Positions 33,825 to 45,296 of a stretch of 64,000 nucleotides of DNA are shown here, one piece after another. The notes beneath the pieces are model-generated. The model did no database searches and was not told the DNA's origin. It saw only the letters and a list, made by a program, of their open reading frames with translations. This DNA is from Panaeolus papilionaceus (Eukaryota; Basidiomycota; Agaricomycetes; Agaricales). The DNA lies in NCBI GenBank assembly GCA_015501605.1, contig JADNRZ010000016.1, forward strand, positions 1,116,001 through 1,180,000, given 5' to 3'. The position numbers were made by a program, and so were the translations under genes. Position 1 is the first letter of the stretch, and each line of letters opens with the position of its first letter.

Positions 33825-36800
33825 CTAATGCACTGCATTCGCCTTGAGCTCGTGCATTGCTTCCAAATGCTGACGTCTGCGTTCTGCAACGGCGTCGTAC
33901 ACAAAGTTGATCTGAGGCTTAGGTCGCCACCTCAAATCCGTGTCGTCGTCGAAATCGGGATCAATGCTGCGAACCGAGTCTCGGCGAGAATCATATGGAG
34001 AGTGTGGACCATCAGTATTCAAAGGAGCTGTAGAATGAATGGAGGGCATGAGAAGCAGCAATCATAAATTTCAAAGTGACGCACAAGCAGGCAAATTATC
34101 CGTGTCCACCACTTTTCTCTTTCCAAGAGCCTTATCACTGGGCTTAATAGGTTGCTCGAACTCTTCATCATCACCATCAGCTGGAGCTTTGATCGAGTAG
34201 ATATCATCATCGTCGTCTGTGCTGATCCGTGGATGTCCAGCTGCTGAGCCATTGATGAGGCCATTGCCAGATGAGCCCCCACCAAGAGAGTGCGAATAAA
34301 CATGAGTCTGTCCGTCGACTTTGGGAGTGCCGGGTGAAGATGTCCGGGCTCCACCGATTGTACCTAGCGAGGCCGCCGCAGCGAGACCAGCAGCAGGAGA
34401 GCGAGGACCATGGGGTGCAGGAGGAGGTGGCATCAGATTTGCGTTGGGGTTGGCAGCTGCATTGGCACCAGCGTGCGCCGCGATGTTGTGATTCGACGCA
34501 TTCTGGTTGTGAGAAACTGGTGTTTCGGGTTCGTGGTCATGTTGCTGCTGAGGGTTGTGGTGCTGAGAAAGCGCAGGTGAACTAGCGCGTGATGTAGGCG
34601 AAGGTGTTCGCGATGAAGCCTGGCTAACGAAGGAAGGCGCACGGTAGTGTGCTTGATGGCTTTGCAGATTCGTTTCGTCGCGTATGGGAATCTATATTAA
34701 AATTTGAGTACAACGGGACGCTGTTTACAAAAGGAAATGCGTACCTTCTGGGCACGTTCTCTTCTGCTGCGATCCTCAGCCTTCCTCTCTTGTGCGACCC
34801 GTAACAGATCGTCGTACTGCTTCAAAGCTTCAAGCAATTCTGCATTCACAGATAGCAATGCAGAAAGCAGCTTCTCTTCGATAGTCAAGTCTATTGGGAA
34901 ATCCATGATGCCTTGAATAAGCTGATCTAAATCATCAGTTCGTTTCTTGGGAGGTGGAGCATCCTTCGGTGCCATCTCCCGCTCGCGGTGTGAGCGGTCA
35001 GCGTTAGCCGTAGCCCATGGGATTTGTGCATAGATAAGTTCTTGGGATGATCGACACTTCGAGTAGAACTCCTAAGGTAAGTAGATGATCAGTATGTGTA
35101 GGGTTGATTATGACTATCAACGCACTCTGATGACTGAATTTTTCCTTAACTCCTCCAATTTAACCGCGGCCAGCGACTCTGAGAGAACAGCTGCATTTCC
35201 TTGACCAATCTTGCATTCTTGGAACAACCTTCTCATGTCTTCGTCGGGTGGGATAATCCGATTACTGGGCGACTTGCGCTTCTTGATGACATTCTGACAG
35301 AGAAGCAAATCAGCACAAATGTTACGAGAAATAAGCGACGAGAGAGAGAAAAAAACACAGGGCTGTGGGTGAAAAACACGAGATAAGATGTGATGTTACC
35401 TGCGCCGGTGTTGGAGGAGCAGAGTCAAGTGCATATGCATTTGGGTCTTGAAATGTGCCCATTGCCATGGGTGTTTCGTAAGCAGAAAGGCGCCCCGAGA
35501 CAGGTGGATTGAACATGGCATCGTCAGTATCAATTGGTACACCCTGTAGTTGGATCAAGTTAGATATCCGGTGATATCGGGACAAGCCAGCGGAAGATTT
35601 TGACTCACTTCGTCTGGTTTATCGAAAGGTTTGACGCGTTTCCAAAGTCCCTTGAACCCTTCTTTGTCATGCCTACTGTCTTTTTCTGGTAAAGTAGGGG
35701 GTTAGGATGAGACTGAATAGGGACGAAAGGGCGATGCTCACTGGTTCCACTGGCGAATGCGGCGGCGCCTACTACATCTAGCAATCGTTCGCGGACGACA
35801 GGTGCTGTCTTCGGAGAAAGCAGTAGCTCTTCCACGGTGTCAAGAAATTTACGAGACGTGGACTGAAGGATAAACACATCTGTTGAGTTCCGGAGCATGA
35901 TCGCCCATAGCTGCGAGACAGTAGTGATGAGACAATGATATGAAAGGGAGGATACGAACTGACCCTGGCAGCCGATAACTGAGCTGGTGGTTCGCCATAC
36001 CTGGATGAAGGGAGTTGAGCACGAGAGCAGATGGAAAGAATGATGAATTTACTTGAACTCTCGTCGCAGAGCTCGGACAGCCTCTTTTGCGTTATTCTCG
36101 TTGGCCGAGGCTCGCTCGCAGACCTTCATGACAAGTTCCCAATCTTCAGAGGCAGTAGCTGTCAGATAACCTAAGGGATCATTAATATGGGAGTGGTTTG
36201 CGGGGAATTGGCGCTCACCAATCATCCTCATGAGCTCTGCAGGACTGGAGTCCTCTTCACGACGATAGTCAGAATTGCGATGATCCTGGTCATATTGTAT
36301 TCGATCTTGAGGAGGTCTTTCCCTTGGCCTATCTTTTCCTCTGTCTCTGTCCTTCTCCTTGTCTTTACCGCCTCCCCAAAAGCCTCTCCGCTCCTTCTTC
36401 TCCTCCCTATCTCGATATGTATGACCTGACTCTGAGCCCCCATAGTCTGATTGGGATCTTATGGGATCAGGAACAATAGCAACCTTGGGAGGTTCAAGAG
36501 AGCGCAAGATGTTCATGGCCACCGGCGCAGTTGGCTGCGGAGGTTGGGCTGGATGCAATGATGGAGGATGTTGCCGTTCTGAGGGTGCTCTAGTCCTTCC
36601 ATTTGCCTGAGCTTGGGCATAGGCGTCGCGCGCTGGATCGTGATGACGAACTAGTTTACCCTTTGGTGGAGGTGGTGCGCTGGTGGGCTGTATCGGTGGA
36701 GGGTGATTGATGGGGATTGATGGAGGTTGGACTACTGGTAGACTCTGGATTGGCTGTGGTGTACCATTAGGTAGCTGAGAGAAAGAAGAAGAGCGAGATG

Positions 36801-37155
36801 GAGGAACGACTAATGGTACAGGATATGGATTCACCGGCTGAGGAGATTGATCTTGGTTGGGCTGAGTTGCGAGTACCTCCCATCCATCTCCGTCGATTGT
36901 AGCAGATTGTGGTGGCTGTTGTACGAGCGGCTGTTGCGGAGATGGTTGCTGGTGAACGATGTGATTTCCATGAGTTGCTAACTTCTGGTACACAGGAGTG
37001 GGTATAGTTGGTTTGGGTATAGGATCCTGTAAGAATGACGGATGTCAGTATCGTTGTAGTAGCAGATCGGTTATTATACATACTACTTCATTAAAGTCCC
37101 TTGAAGTTGAATTTGGTTTTCCAGACTTTTGCTTGTGACCAAATAATTTCTTCAT
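33825..37155 (-). CDS. VHS-GAT domain trafficking protein, LSB5-like
   Basis: Ten exons on the minus strand: 37155-37084, 37026-36053, 36000-35964, 35910-35742, 35685-35609, 35543-35400, 35293-35126, 35071-34745, 34691-34085, 34027-33825; 2,778 nt, 925 residues with every phase consistent. It starts MKKLFGHKQKSGK. A proline-rich region (about 25-280, with a charged RDREEKKERRG-type stretch) precedes a VHS domain (about 300-410: WELVMKVCERA, KEAVRALRREFKYG, ARLWAIMLRNST), then a GAT-like helical domain (about 500-600: RRLFQECKIGQGNAAVL, FYSKCRSSQELIY). The tail is serine- and proline-rich with an acidic DDDDDIYSIKAP segment. Relatives such as yeast Lsb5 link ubiquitin, Las17 and actin at endocytic sites. 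It is far longer than yeast Lsb5, as is usual in basidiomycetes. Head to head with the GH3 gene. Confidence 0.88.
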
Positions 37156-37379
37156 GATAGTTCAAGGAATACAAAGGTATAAAGGGAAAAAAGAAAGTAA
37201 AAGTCCAAGAACAAGTTATAAACCAAGAAACTGTTTTCATTACAAGAGGCTGTGAGGGCCTGATTTGTCAGCGAGATGACAAGTTAACGTTAAACTAATG
37301 TCCGAGAATAACTAATATAAACAACAAGTATCTTCGGTTCTTACTAAAGCTATCACATACTCAGAATCATACAGGACCA
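37156..37379. promoter_or_regulatory. Shared divergent promoter region, VHS-GAT / GH3
   Basis: 224 bp between divergent start codons, A+T-rich. No unambiguous TATA box. Confidence 0.45.
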
Positions 37380-39350
37380 ATGTTGACTGAACAACAGAAA
37401 AAAGATATAGGAAAGGTAAGCAGTCAATGAGCTCAAGGGCAAGAGATAAGATTGCCCACACGACCCTGACCAACTGCACCCCGATCTCAGCACTTTGTCT
37501 TCGGATTTCATGGGTTTACCCCAAGCGACAATGTCAAGGATTTGATCACAAAGTATCATCTTCAAAATATAATTCTATTCAAGCGAAACATTGAAAGTGT
37601 GTCCCACACCTTGAACTCTACGACATGCATTCTCACAAAGTTCTATAGATGCACAACAGACACGAGAACTGATAAACAACCTGCAAAAGCTATCGAGGGA
37701 TGCACGTCACGGAAAGGGATTGCTCGTAGGCATTGATCAAGAGAACGGTAATGGTGGGGTGGAGATGAGGAAGTGACGAACTAACCAATTGCTATCCCAG
37801 GCCTAGTATCTGCATTCTCCTCCCCAACCGCCGGAACTCAATTGTACGCTAATCTCTGATTCTAATCCCTCACGACACGCTCATATGTTCCATCTCCACA
37901 ATATCACAGCCCAGGTGCAATGGCGCAAGCCGCAACCGGATCTACTGAGCTGGCGAAGCGAGTTGGTGTCGCGACTGGTGAAGAGCTCAAGGCTGTTGGG
38001 ATCAATTGGGTATACAGCCCAGTTGCAGATATAAACTTGGATAGTCGAAATCCTGTCATAGGTAAGAAGAAAATGTCCATCAGAACGAGAAGGCTAACTG
38101 CAAATCAATGATGCCTTACAGGTGTGAGGTCTTTCGGTGAAGGTACATTGTTCGAGAGCTGTGTTGATAAAGATAAGTGCTGACGATGGCGTACTCTAGA
38201 TCCCGGGAAGGTTGCGGCTTTCGCAGTGGCGGCGAGTGAAGGTCTCGTTTCCGCAGGTGTCGCGTCGACGGCGAAACATTTCCCTGGCCACGGAGATACA
38301 CACGTCGACTCCCATCTGGCACTCCCTCGCATCGTAAAGCCAAAATCCCAAATCGAGTCACAAGAACTTGTCCCCTTCAAGGCGTTGATCGACTCTGGGA
38401 TCCCAAGCATCATGACGGGACACATGGCGCTTCCTCTCCTCACAGACGATGATACACCTTGCTCCCTCTCCTATGAGATAACCACAAAACTTCTTCGAGA
38501 TGAGCTGAGATACGAGGGAGTGGTTGTGACCGACTGTCTGGAGATGGACGCGATTGCTGATGAGAGCCAAGGAGGATGTGGGGTTGCGGAGGGTGCCCTT
38601 CAAGCACTCAAAGCTGGAGCAGACATCGTGATGATTTGCCACCGAATGGATAGACAGACGGCGGCATTGGAGAGGGTTTACAAAGCGCTGGAAGCTGGCG
38701 AGATATCATGGGATTTGATCCATGAAAGTGGGAAGAGAATTGATGAGATGAAGAAGGTGTTTGTTGGCGAGAATCGAGGTGGTGATTGGTTGGATGATGA
38801 GTGGAAGAGGATGAAAGAGGGACATGGCTCGTTAAGCGAGGAGGCCTATCGGTTGAGCCGAAGGGTAGTCTGGGGGAATGAGAAGTTGCCACTTAATTTA
38901 GGGGAGCGGGAACTGGTATTGTTCACTCCGCAAATGGAGACCATCAACCCGGCTGTGGATTCAGAGGAAGGCGTGCTCAAGAATGCTGATGGCTCTGTGA
39001 GGAATACAGCTGGACCATACTATCTAGCATTGGCGAAGTCGTTAGAGGAGAAGTTGATGGGGAGGTTAAAGCATACTGTCTACTCTAACCAACAGGAACT
39101 GTCTTTAGAAGCGAACGCTGGTGGGATGATATTCGTTCTGCGAAATGCAGATACGAAACCGTGGCAGATTGAATGTCTGAAGCAGGTGGCCACTCAAGCT
39201 CAGAACAAAAAAATTCCAGTTGTTCTTGTGTCAAGCTGTGGACCATATGACCTTGTTGGACTGGAAGAAACATTTATTGGATGGACAACATATATTCAAA
39301 CATTTGAATTTACAATTCCTGGACTTTATGGGATTGTTTCGTTGATTTAA
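37380..39350 (+). CDS. Glycoside hydrolase family 3, NagZ-like beta-N-acetylglucosaminidase
   Basis: Seven exons: 37380-37415, 37491-37596, 37649-37747, 37801-37843, 37910-38061, 38122-38142 (21 nt), 38200-39350; 1,608 nt, 535 residues, all phases consistent. The (beta/alpha)8 domain shows GFHGF, IILFKRNIENAQQT, VGIDQENGLVSAF, QFPGAMA, INWVYSPVADIN, the NagZ hallmark KHFPGHGDTHVDSHL (Asp-His acid/base loop) and VVVTDCLEMDAI, with the nucleophile Asp. It should release N-acetylglucosamine from chitin- or cell-wall-derived oligomers. No signal peptide is seen, so it is probably intracellular. A second alpha/beta domain follows. The C-terminus stops soon after TFEFTIPGLYG; relatives I recall continue about 15-20 residues, so the end may be eroded or a last exon missed. 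Confidence 0.87.
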
Positions 39351-40733
39351 GGATGCACACATGTACATTATGATGTAATCCTATGTATCTATCTATATTT
39401 TAACAGAGAGTAGCTGTGAGACTTTGGGCTGCTTACCCAATTTCATGTAAGCAGAATTTAAGTAAGCAGACTCCGAAGCCAGCTCGAACGATGCTCGGTT
39501 CAAACTTGGTTCCTCATTGTGTCCCTGAACGCTTCCCGTCATAATGACATATGAGAGATGGAGGTAAGGAAATCCTGATGTAGACATTTACTATCCATAC
39601 CGCAAGATAGAAACACAGGAATAGTGAGAAGAACACGGGAGTTACTTTATTTTTGATCAAATGGGCAAGCAACACCTTCAAAGTGAGCAAAGTGATCACA
39701 CAAATTTATTAAACTCAGATGTTAAGAAAGCTTGAGATACACTGGGGGACATATATCTATGTAATAGAAATATAATTTGCATTTCATCAGCAATTCTTGA
39801 TGACGCTACAGGGTCTACGGGCTGCTATAGCTAAGGGTACCTTTGCTACAGGTGCTACGTAGCATTACGTAGCACCCTGTAACTCGGCTCCCAGACCCAA
39901 GAATTGCTGATGTTGAACAAAACTGATAAGCCACTCTCAATTATCTGATATGTATTGACAGCTTGATATGAATAAATTTGGAGGACACTAAACAGCATCT
40001 TAGCAAAAGACTTCAATAGGATGATACCTACCATACCCTTTTGATTAATTTGGCAGAGGGTGGGACACAGGGCAATGATGCCAAACCATGTTCCCCTGTC
40101 AACCTGGGCAGGGACCTGAGACATATGCAAATTTTCGGTGGAGGCTCAGATACAGAGGATGTTTTCAATGTTGAAAAGGTCACTGTTGAGTGTTAATTGG
40201 TGGAAATGTGCAGGAGTGTGCAAACTGTCAAATAAAACGGGTTCATGATTATATCTACCATCATTACAATATTATTATTATTATTGATTTCCTTCAATTT
40301 GCATTATTTTATAGTAGGTGTCCCAATTCGTCATCTGAAGGGGGTGGGACAGGAGACCTTCCAACTAATTGAAATGGTACAGTAATGGTTTGGTATTCAG
40401 ATTGTGAGAACACCATGCAAGTGCACAGTGCAAGCTACTGCATTACATCCAGCAAAAGTTTACTCCACGGGAAAGGATATTGTGCCAGATATGAAAATTA
40501 TAGTTTTACATATGTTTGATAAATACATAGATACAGAAGTATCTACTTTGTTGTGCACAGGGCAAGCATGGGTTTAATACTTGCTGTGTAACTGGGTGTG
40601 TTGACTGGCAAGTGTGCAGGGCAAGCTTCCACATTTCTTATGCATTCCTTTCAAAAATACTATCTCTATGGAAAAAAAGTCCCCTGTAAGAGATGAAAAT
40701 AGGTATTAAAAATTTAAATAAATAAATATGAGG
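39351..40733. other. Start of the repeat-rich half, no gene seen
   Basis: About 1.4 kb, A+T-rich. It contains the small inverted-repeat element at 39786-39912 and two GGGTGGGACA-containing segments (about 40057 and 40340) that resemble one at 15053. No coding frame is supported. Confidence 0.5.
39786..39912. mobile_element. Small 127-bp foldback element (MITE-like)
   Basis: A perfect 15-bp terminal inverted repeat, CATCAGCAATTCTTG at 39786-39800 and its complement at 39898-39912, bounds 127 bp. Inside is a strong hairpin: GGTGCTACGTA (39851-39861), loop GCAT, TACGTAGCACC (39866-39876). No coding capacity. Target duplication not clear. Confidence 0.5.
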
Positions 40734-41738
40734 ACTTTACACTAACCCAAACTTTTTGGCTGAGGCTCGGCTGATGATCAGTTCGTCAGCTGAGTATCGG
40801 CTGAGTATCAGTTCATCAGCTGATCATCAGTTCATAAATTAATATTTTTGCTTATCTTATAGTTTAGTGATTAGCTTTATAAACTAATGAACTGAGGCTC
40901 AACCGAGGATCAGCTGAGGTTCGGCTGAGGTTGAACCGATACTCAGCTGAGGTCTCGGCTAGTAGTTTTGGTTCTTTCAGCCGAGTATTATCAGTTCACA
41001 GAACTGAGGCTCAGCTGATGATCAGCTGAATATCAGCTCATAATCTATATGTATTGGTTGTGTTATTGTTCTTTGCAGTTTTCTACCTATATTATTACAT
41101 AATACAGTTTGTCATGCCTGCATGGCTTGTTTGGTGGCTTTGTTGTGACATATTAGATAACATATTGTGACACATTTGCCAAGAGAATTAGTAATATTGG
41201 GAAATCTATCAGCAATCCCCAGGTATACAATTACTAAATTACTAATACAATGCTTTCTAATTTAGCTAGGTGTGTGACATATATATGACATGTCACAATT
41301 CAAAATCTGATTTAAGCCAACATAAACTGCTGTGACTACATGACATGTGACAAATATTAGGTCACATCCACATATTTTTGGCAATACCTGTGTGACATGT
41401 AGTCACTGTTATATTGATTGTCACAAATACTATAGACTAAAGAAATTACAGTTATATCTAAGTATGTAATATGTGATAATATAGACTAGTGTATGATGTG
41501 ACATGTCAGTCACAAGTATTGTCAAGTACATGGGGAGGTGGTAGTACATGTATATCATGAGAAAGTGAAACAGTTATAACCACCAGTGTCTGATACTCAG
41601 CCAATTTTCAGCTGATGTTCAGCTGATAAAAAGCATTTCTTTTCAAAATATATTATTAAACTGAGGTTGAGCTGAGGCTCAGCTGATGAACCGATACTCG
41701 GCTGAGGCTTGGCTGAAAGGCTGGTGTTAGTGTGAAGT
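40734..41738. mobile_element. Non-autonomous inverted-repeat element with CAGCTGA clusters, about 1.0 kb
   Basis: ACTTTACACTAAC at 40734 faces GTTAGTGTGAAGT ending 41738, an imperfect terminal inverted repeat that may extend some 10 bp outwards. Both ends carry dense degenerate repeats of CAGCTGA, CGGCTGA and GATCAGTTCA (40757-41040 and 41593-41720). The middle is A+T-rich with repeated TGTGACATGTCAC-type palindromes (41138-41520). No ORF. Probably a DNA transposon derivative; superfamily unknown. Confidence 0.5.
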
Positions 41739-42015
41739 ACTGATAAATATTAAAGAGCTGTCTTACTTCCTTACATATGGCAAGTAGTAAGCAGCCTGAG
41801 TTCAAGCTGTGGCAGAGCCACAGCAAGCACCAGCTTGTTACATTGTCACATATGACATGCTCACAACTACATAAGAGCATGTCATCACTTCCCTCAGAAG
41901 GTTCACAGTCTGAGCCATCATGTGCGGCCATTGTCACCACCATCAGAAGCTCAGACGGTGAATGAGGCTTCAGCCACTTTGGCAGGTTCACCGTTGTGCC
42001 TGTCTCGCTGCTGCG

Positions 42016-42635
42016 TGTTACAACTTTTCTATTACTTACTAGTGTACCATCATCTCTCTATGTACTTATATCTCGACTATCATTTTCTTTACTTTCTTTC
42101 CTTTTCTTTCACATGACCTTATCTTATCTTTCGTCACATGACTACTTATCTTATCTTTCATCACATGATCCACTATTATCTTATCTTTCATCACATGATC
42201 CACTATTATCTTATCTTGTCTACACCTCTGACTCATCTTCCTTCTGACTCTTATCCGACTCACCCTTGACTCATGCTTACTCTTCCTTCTTACTTATGAC
42301 TCTCTTTACTAGTCATATATTCTCTGATTCATTACTGTTACTCATACGGACTCATATCCTTTCGTGCACAGACCGTCTATAAATCCTATATAAACCTCAG
42401 TAGCTATACCCATGTTCTTTAGCTAGTTCTTTAACTACAATAGAACGATAACTTCTACTGCCTCTTTCTTAACTTGCTCTCTACTAAGACAATACCATCG
42501 AGCGACTCTCGAAGTGGCATTCTTAGTACGATAACTTGAACTTATATTCCAAACAGAATATCGAACCCGACTTCTCCAACAGACCGACCAAGCTCAAAGG
42601 CCTTAACCGCAAGTGCCCGTCAAGCTACCGTAACA
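42016..42635 (+). repeat. Solo LTR of gypsy LTR family 1
   Basis: It starts TGTTACAAC and ends CCGTAACA, is related to the LTRs at 44727-45286 and (inverted) 61299-61858, and is flanked on both sides by the 5-bp duplication CTGCG (42011-42015, 42636-42640). No internal sequence adjoins it, so it is a solo LTR left by recombination. It is 620 bp long against 560 for the others, partly because of an internal tandem repeat. Confidence 0.82.
42118..42225 (+). repeat. 30-bp tandem repeat inside the solo LTR
   Basis: About 3.5 units built on CTTATCTTTCATCACATGAT plus about ten more bases (CCACTATTAT). The first unit diverges; the next two are near identical. Confidence 0.7.
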
Positions 42636-42973
42636 CTGCGTGCTTGCCTTGAGTGAGCTGCTACACTGTTTTCATGGCATGCTTGGAATGCGCTGAATTT
42701 GAATTTCGAATGGGCACTGTTTCTCTTCTGACTGTGCCTTCTTCTTCTCTCTGCCCACCCCCATGCTCATGTTTCCTTTTTCCTTTCCCTTCTTTTGTGA
42801 TGCTAGGGCGAGACCTACCCACCCAATAAATGGATGTTCCAACCAGGGAACATGTCTGTTGTTAGGCAATTAGGTAGTGTTCTCCTGGCATTGAATGCAC
42901 AAGTCGTTGCTTTTTTCCTGCTCTGCCTGTTTTCACACTCATATTTTTTATCCCTCATTTCACCAGAAGTTCT
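42636..42973. other. Spacer between solo LTR and inverted-repeat element
   Basis: 338 bp with no gene. GATGTTCCAACCA near 42833 also occurs near 15593, perhaps from an old dispersed repeat. Confidence 0.4.
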
Positions 42974-44503
42974 CACTCTCCCCGGAGTACCCTAGAGACT
43001 CCCTAGGGAGTCTGCATGTTTTACATATTTCTCTAGGGAGTCCCTAGGGAGTCTGTACGGAGTCTCCAGGGAGTTTGTACATAGTCCCTGGAGACTCTGT
43101 ACAAACTCTGTAGCTTAGAGAAATAGAACAAATAAAATTTTTATTTATTAATTTTGTAGTCTACGTACAGCAGAGGATGTATCTACAGAGAGCTGAACTA
43201 TGTACCTTTCGTAGGCAGCTAGTGTCCACGCCAGTTGCATTGCGTTGCGTCCCCCTTCTCCTCGTCACATCGTGTCAAGTCCCCCCTGCTTGTCATGACG
43301 CGTCCTCCCCCTTCTCCACGTCGCGTCACGTCCCCCCTCCCCGTTGTCGCGACGTGTCGCGTGTCCCTCTGTGTTGTCTGGTTGCGTGTCCTCGTCACGT
43401 CTTCCCGACCTCTTCCTCGCATCTCCCCCTCTCTGGTCGTCGTGTTTGGTCCCTCCGTCTGGTGTCCTCCTTGTCTTCGCATCGCGTCTCCCTATCCTAC
43501 TCCCCTCCCCTCCCTCTCCTGCTCCTCGCCGCGCAGGGTCTCTCTCTGGCCTGCTCGGCTCCTCCCCTCTGCTCCCCCTCCACTCCTCTCATCTTCCCTC
43601 CCCGATGCCCATCTTTCCCACCTCAACCCTCCCTGTCGTCGTCGTCGTCGTCGTCATTCGTCGTCATGAGCCGTGGTCATGGTGGGTTGTGGTTGTGGTT
43701 GTGGTTGTGGTTGTGGTTGTGGTTGTGGTCGTGGATTGCGGTGGTGGTGGGTCGTGGTGGTTTGCGGGTCTTGATCGTGGTGGGTTGTGGTGGGTCACGG
43801 GGTTATGCGCTTGTGACGTGGCACGATGTGGTGGTGGTGGTAGTTGGTGAGAAAGGAGTGGTGGTGATGGCTGGCACGAGCAGCAAGCGCATCGTGAGCA
43901 TGGACATGGGGATGGTGGTGATGGGTGGTGGAGAGAGGAGGGAAGGGACATGACTGATTGTCACACTGCGTGATGATTTGCGCACGGGCCAGCCGCACTA
44001 CATCACACGATCAAAATGATTATTAAAAGGGGCAGAATTGATAAGATAAAGATAAGATTAGATAACAAAAATATTATGAAAGAAAAATCAACTAAAAATC
44101 AATAAAAATCGCAAAAAAATCGCAGAAAATATTAAAAAATCCAAATAAAATGTATACATTGTATAGATACATTCTCGACTGAAATCTAATGTAAAATACC
44201 CTTAATCATTTGTATAATACATATTTTACATAGAATACAAGCAACTCCCTATTGACTCTGTAGGGATTATTGCTGGGTGTCAGTCAGTAGAGACCCATGA
44301 GAGTCTCTACAGACATCATGATTCCCTAGAGACTCTCTAGAGAGTACCTACAGAGTCCCTAGGGATTTTCATAGTCATTTCAGGCCAAATACACCTATTG
44401 AAAATGGTACAGACTCCCTAGGGACTCCCTAGGGAAATGCTCAAAAATACACAGACTCCCTAGAGAGTCCCTAGAGAGTCTCTAGGGTACTCCGGGGAGA
44501 GTG
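42974..44503. mobile_element. 1.53-kb inverted-repeat element with a G+C-rich core
   Basis: The terminal inverted repeats start CACTCTCCCCGGAGTACCCT (42974) and are matched by the reverse complement ending at 44503. Both ends hold many copies of the palindromic motif CTCCCTAGGGAGTC (42990-43100; 44280-44480). Flanks AGAAGTTCT and TAAAGTACT agree at 6 of 9 positions, which may be a worn 9-bp target duplication of Mutator type. The core 43200-43960 is strikingly G+C-rich and unlike the A+T-rich ends. Open frames in it (up to 258 codons) are low-complexity and occur on both strands. No transposase. Confidence 0.6.
43635..43740 (+). repeat. Microsatellites in the G+C-rich core
   Basis: A GTC triplet run (about 43635-43665) is followed by a GGTTGT hexamer run (about 43683-43730). 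These simple repeats create long but meaningless open frames on both strands. Confidence 0.85.
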
Positions 44504-44726
44504 TAAAGTACTCCATTTCACCATCTCTACATTTTCTACCTATTAAATAATGAGATTTATCTTTATCTTATCATATTAGAGTGTTTGTGCTTAGCACACA
44601 TTTTGTTAATTTGATCAGTCTAATCAACCAATTCAACCACCCATGGAACTGAGAATCCTTGGAAGAAGCAAGTGTCTTCATCATCAAGGACAACACCCCA
44701 TTCTTCATTATTGGCACCATTCTCTG

Positions 44727-45286
44727 TGTTACGTTGTCTTTTCCCCTCCTCCTCTTGTCTCTATCTTATCTTGTACCATCACTCTTTCTTATCTTATCAT
44801 CATGTACTATCATCTCTCTTTGTACTTGTAGTTTGTCTTATCTCTCTTATCTTTTCCCTGTCACTCCACTTCCATTCCCGCTGTTGCTCCACTCTTACCT
44901 CCTATCTCTGACTCACTTCCTTACTCATCTCTCTCACACTTTATGACTCATTCCTTATTGTATTCTCATGCTCACTCCATTATGACTCCTATGCTAACTC
45001 ACAGACTTCACACCTTATCTACTTGGTGTTTACATGCACAGCCTCTTAGATAGCTATATAAACCCCATAGTCTATACCCTTGTTCTTTAGCTAGTTCTTT
45101 AACTTCGAATAGAACAACAACTTCTACAACAATCTTACTCTTCTTGCTCTCTTCTAAGACAATACCAGCGTAGCGTGTGTACGCAGTGGCATTCTTAGAA
45201 CAATACTCAAACTCTATTGCACAACTGAACTGACTCCAACTAGCTCAAAGGTCTTAACTGCAAGCACCTGTTGAGCTACCATAACA
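44727..45286 (+). repeat. 5' LTR of element A
   Basis: 560 bp, TGTTACG...CATAACA. It contains a pyrimidine-rich first half and a conserved block GTTCTTTAGCTAGTTCTTTAAC (shortened: TTTAGCTAGTTCTTTAAC) shared with the solo LTR and with the LTR of element C. Confidence 0.82.
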
Positions 45287-45296
45287 AAAGAACTAG

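Noticed and set aside
40861..41040. CAGCTGA-rich block as a CRISPR-like or satellite array
   Set aside because: Word order and spacing are irregular, and the block is tied to matching inverted ends, so a transposon end is the better reading.
43177..43953. 258-codon plus-strand ORF and overlapping frames of up to 168 codons on both strands
   Set aside because: Low-complexity sequence made of CTC/GTC-rich tracts and GGTTGT microsatellites; open frames occur on both strands; lies inside an inverted-repeat element.
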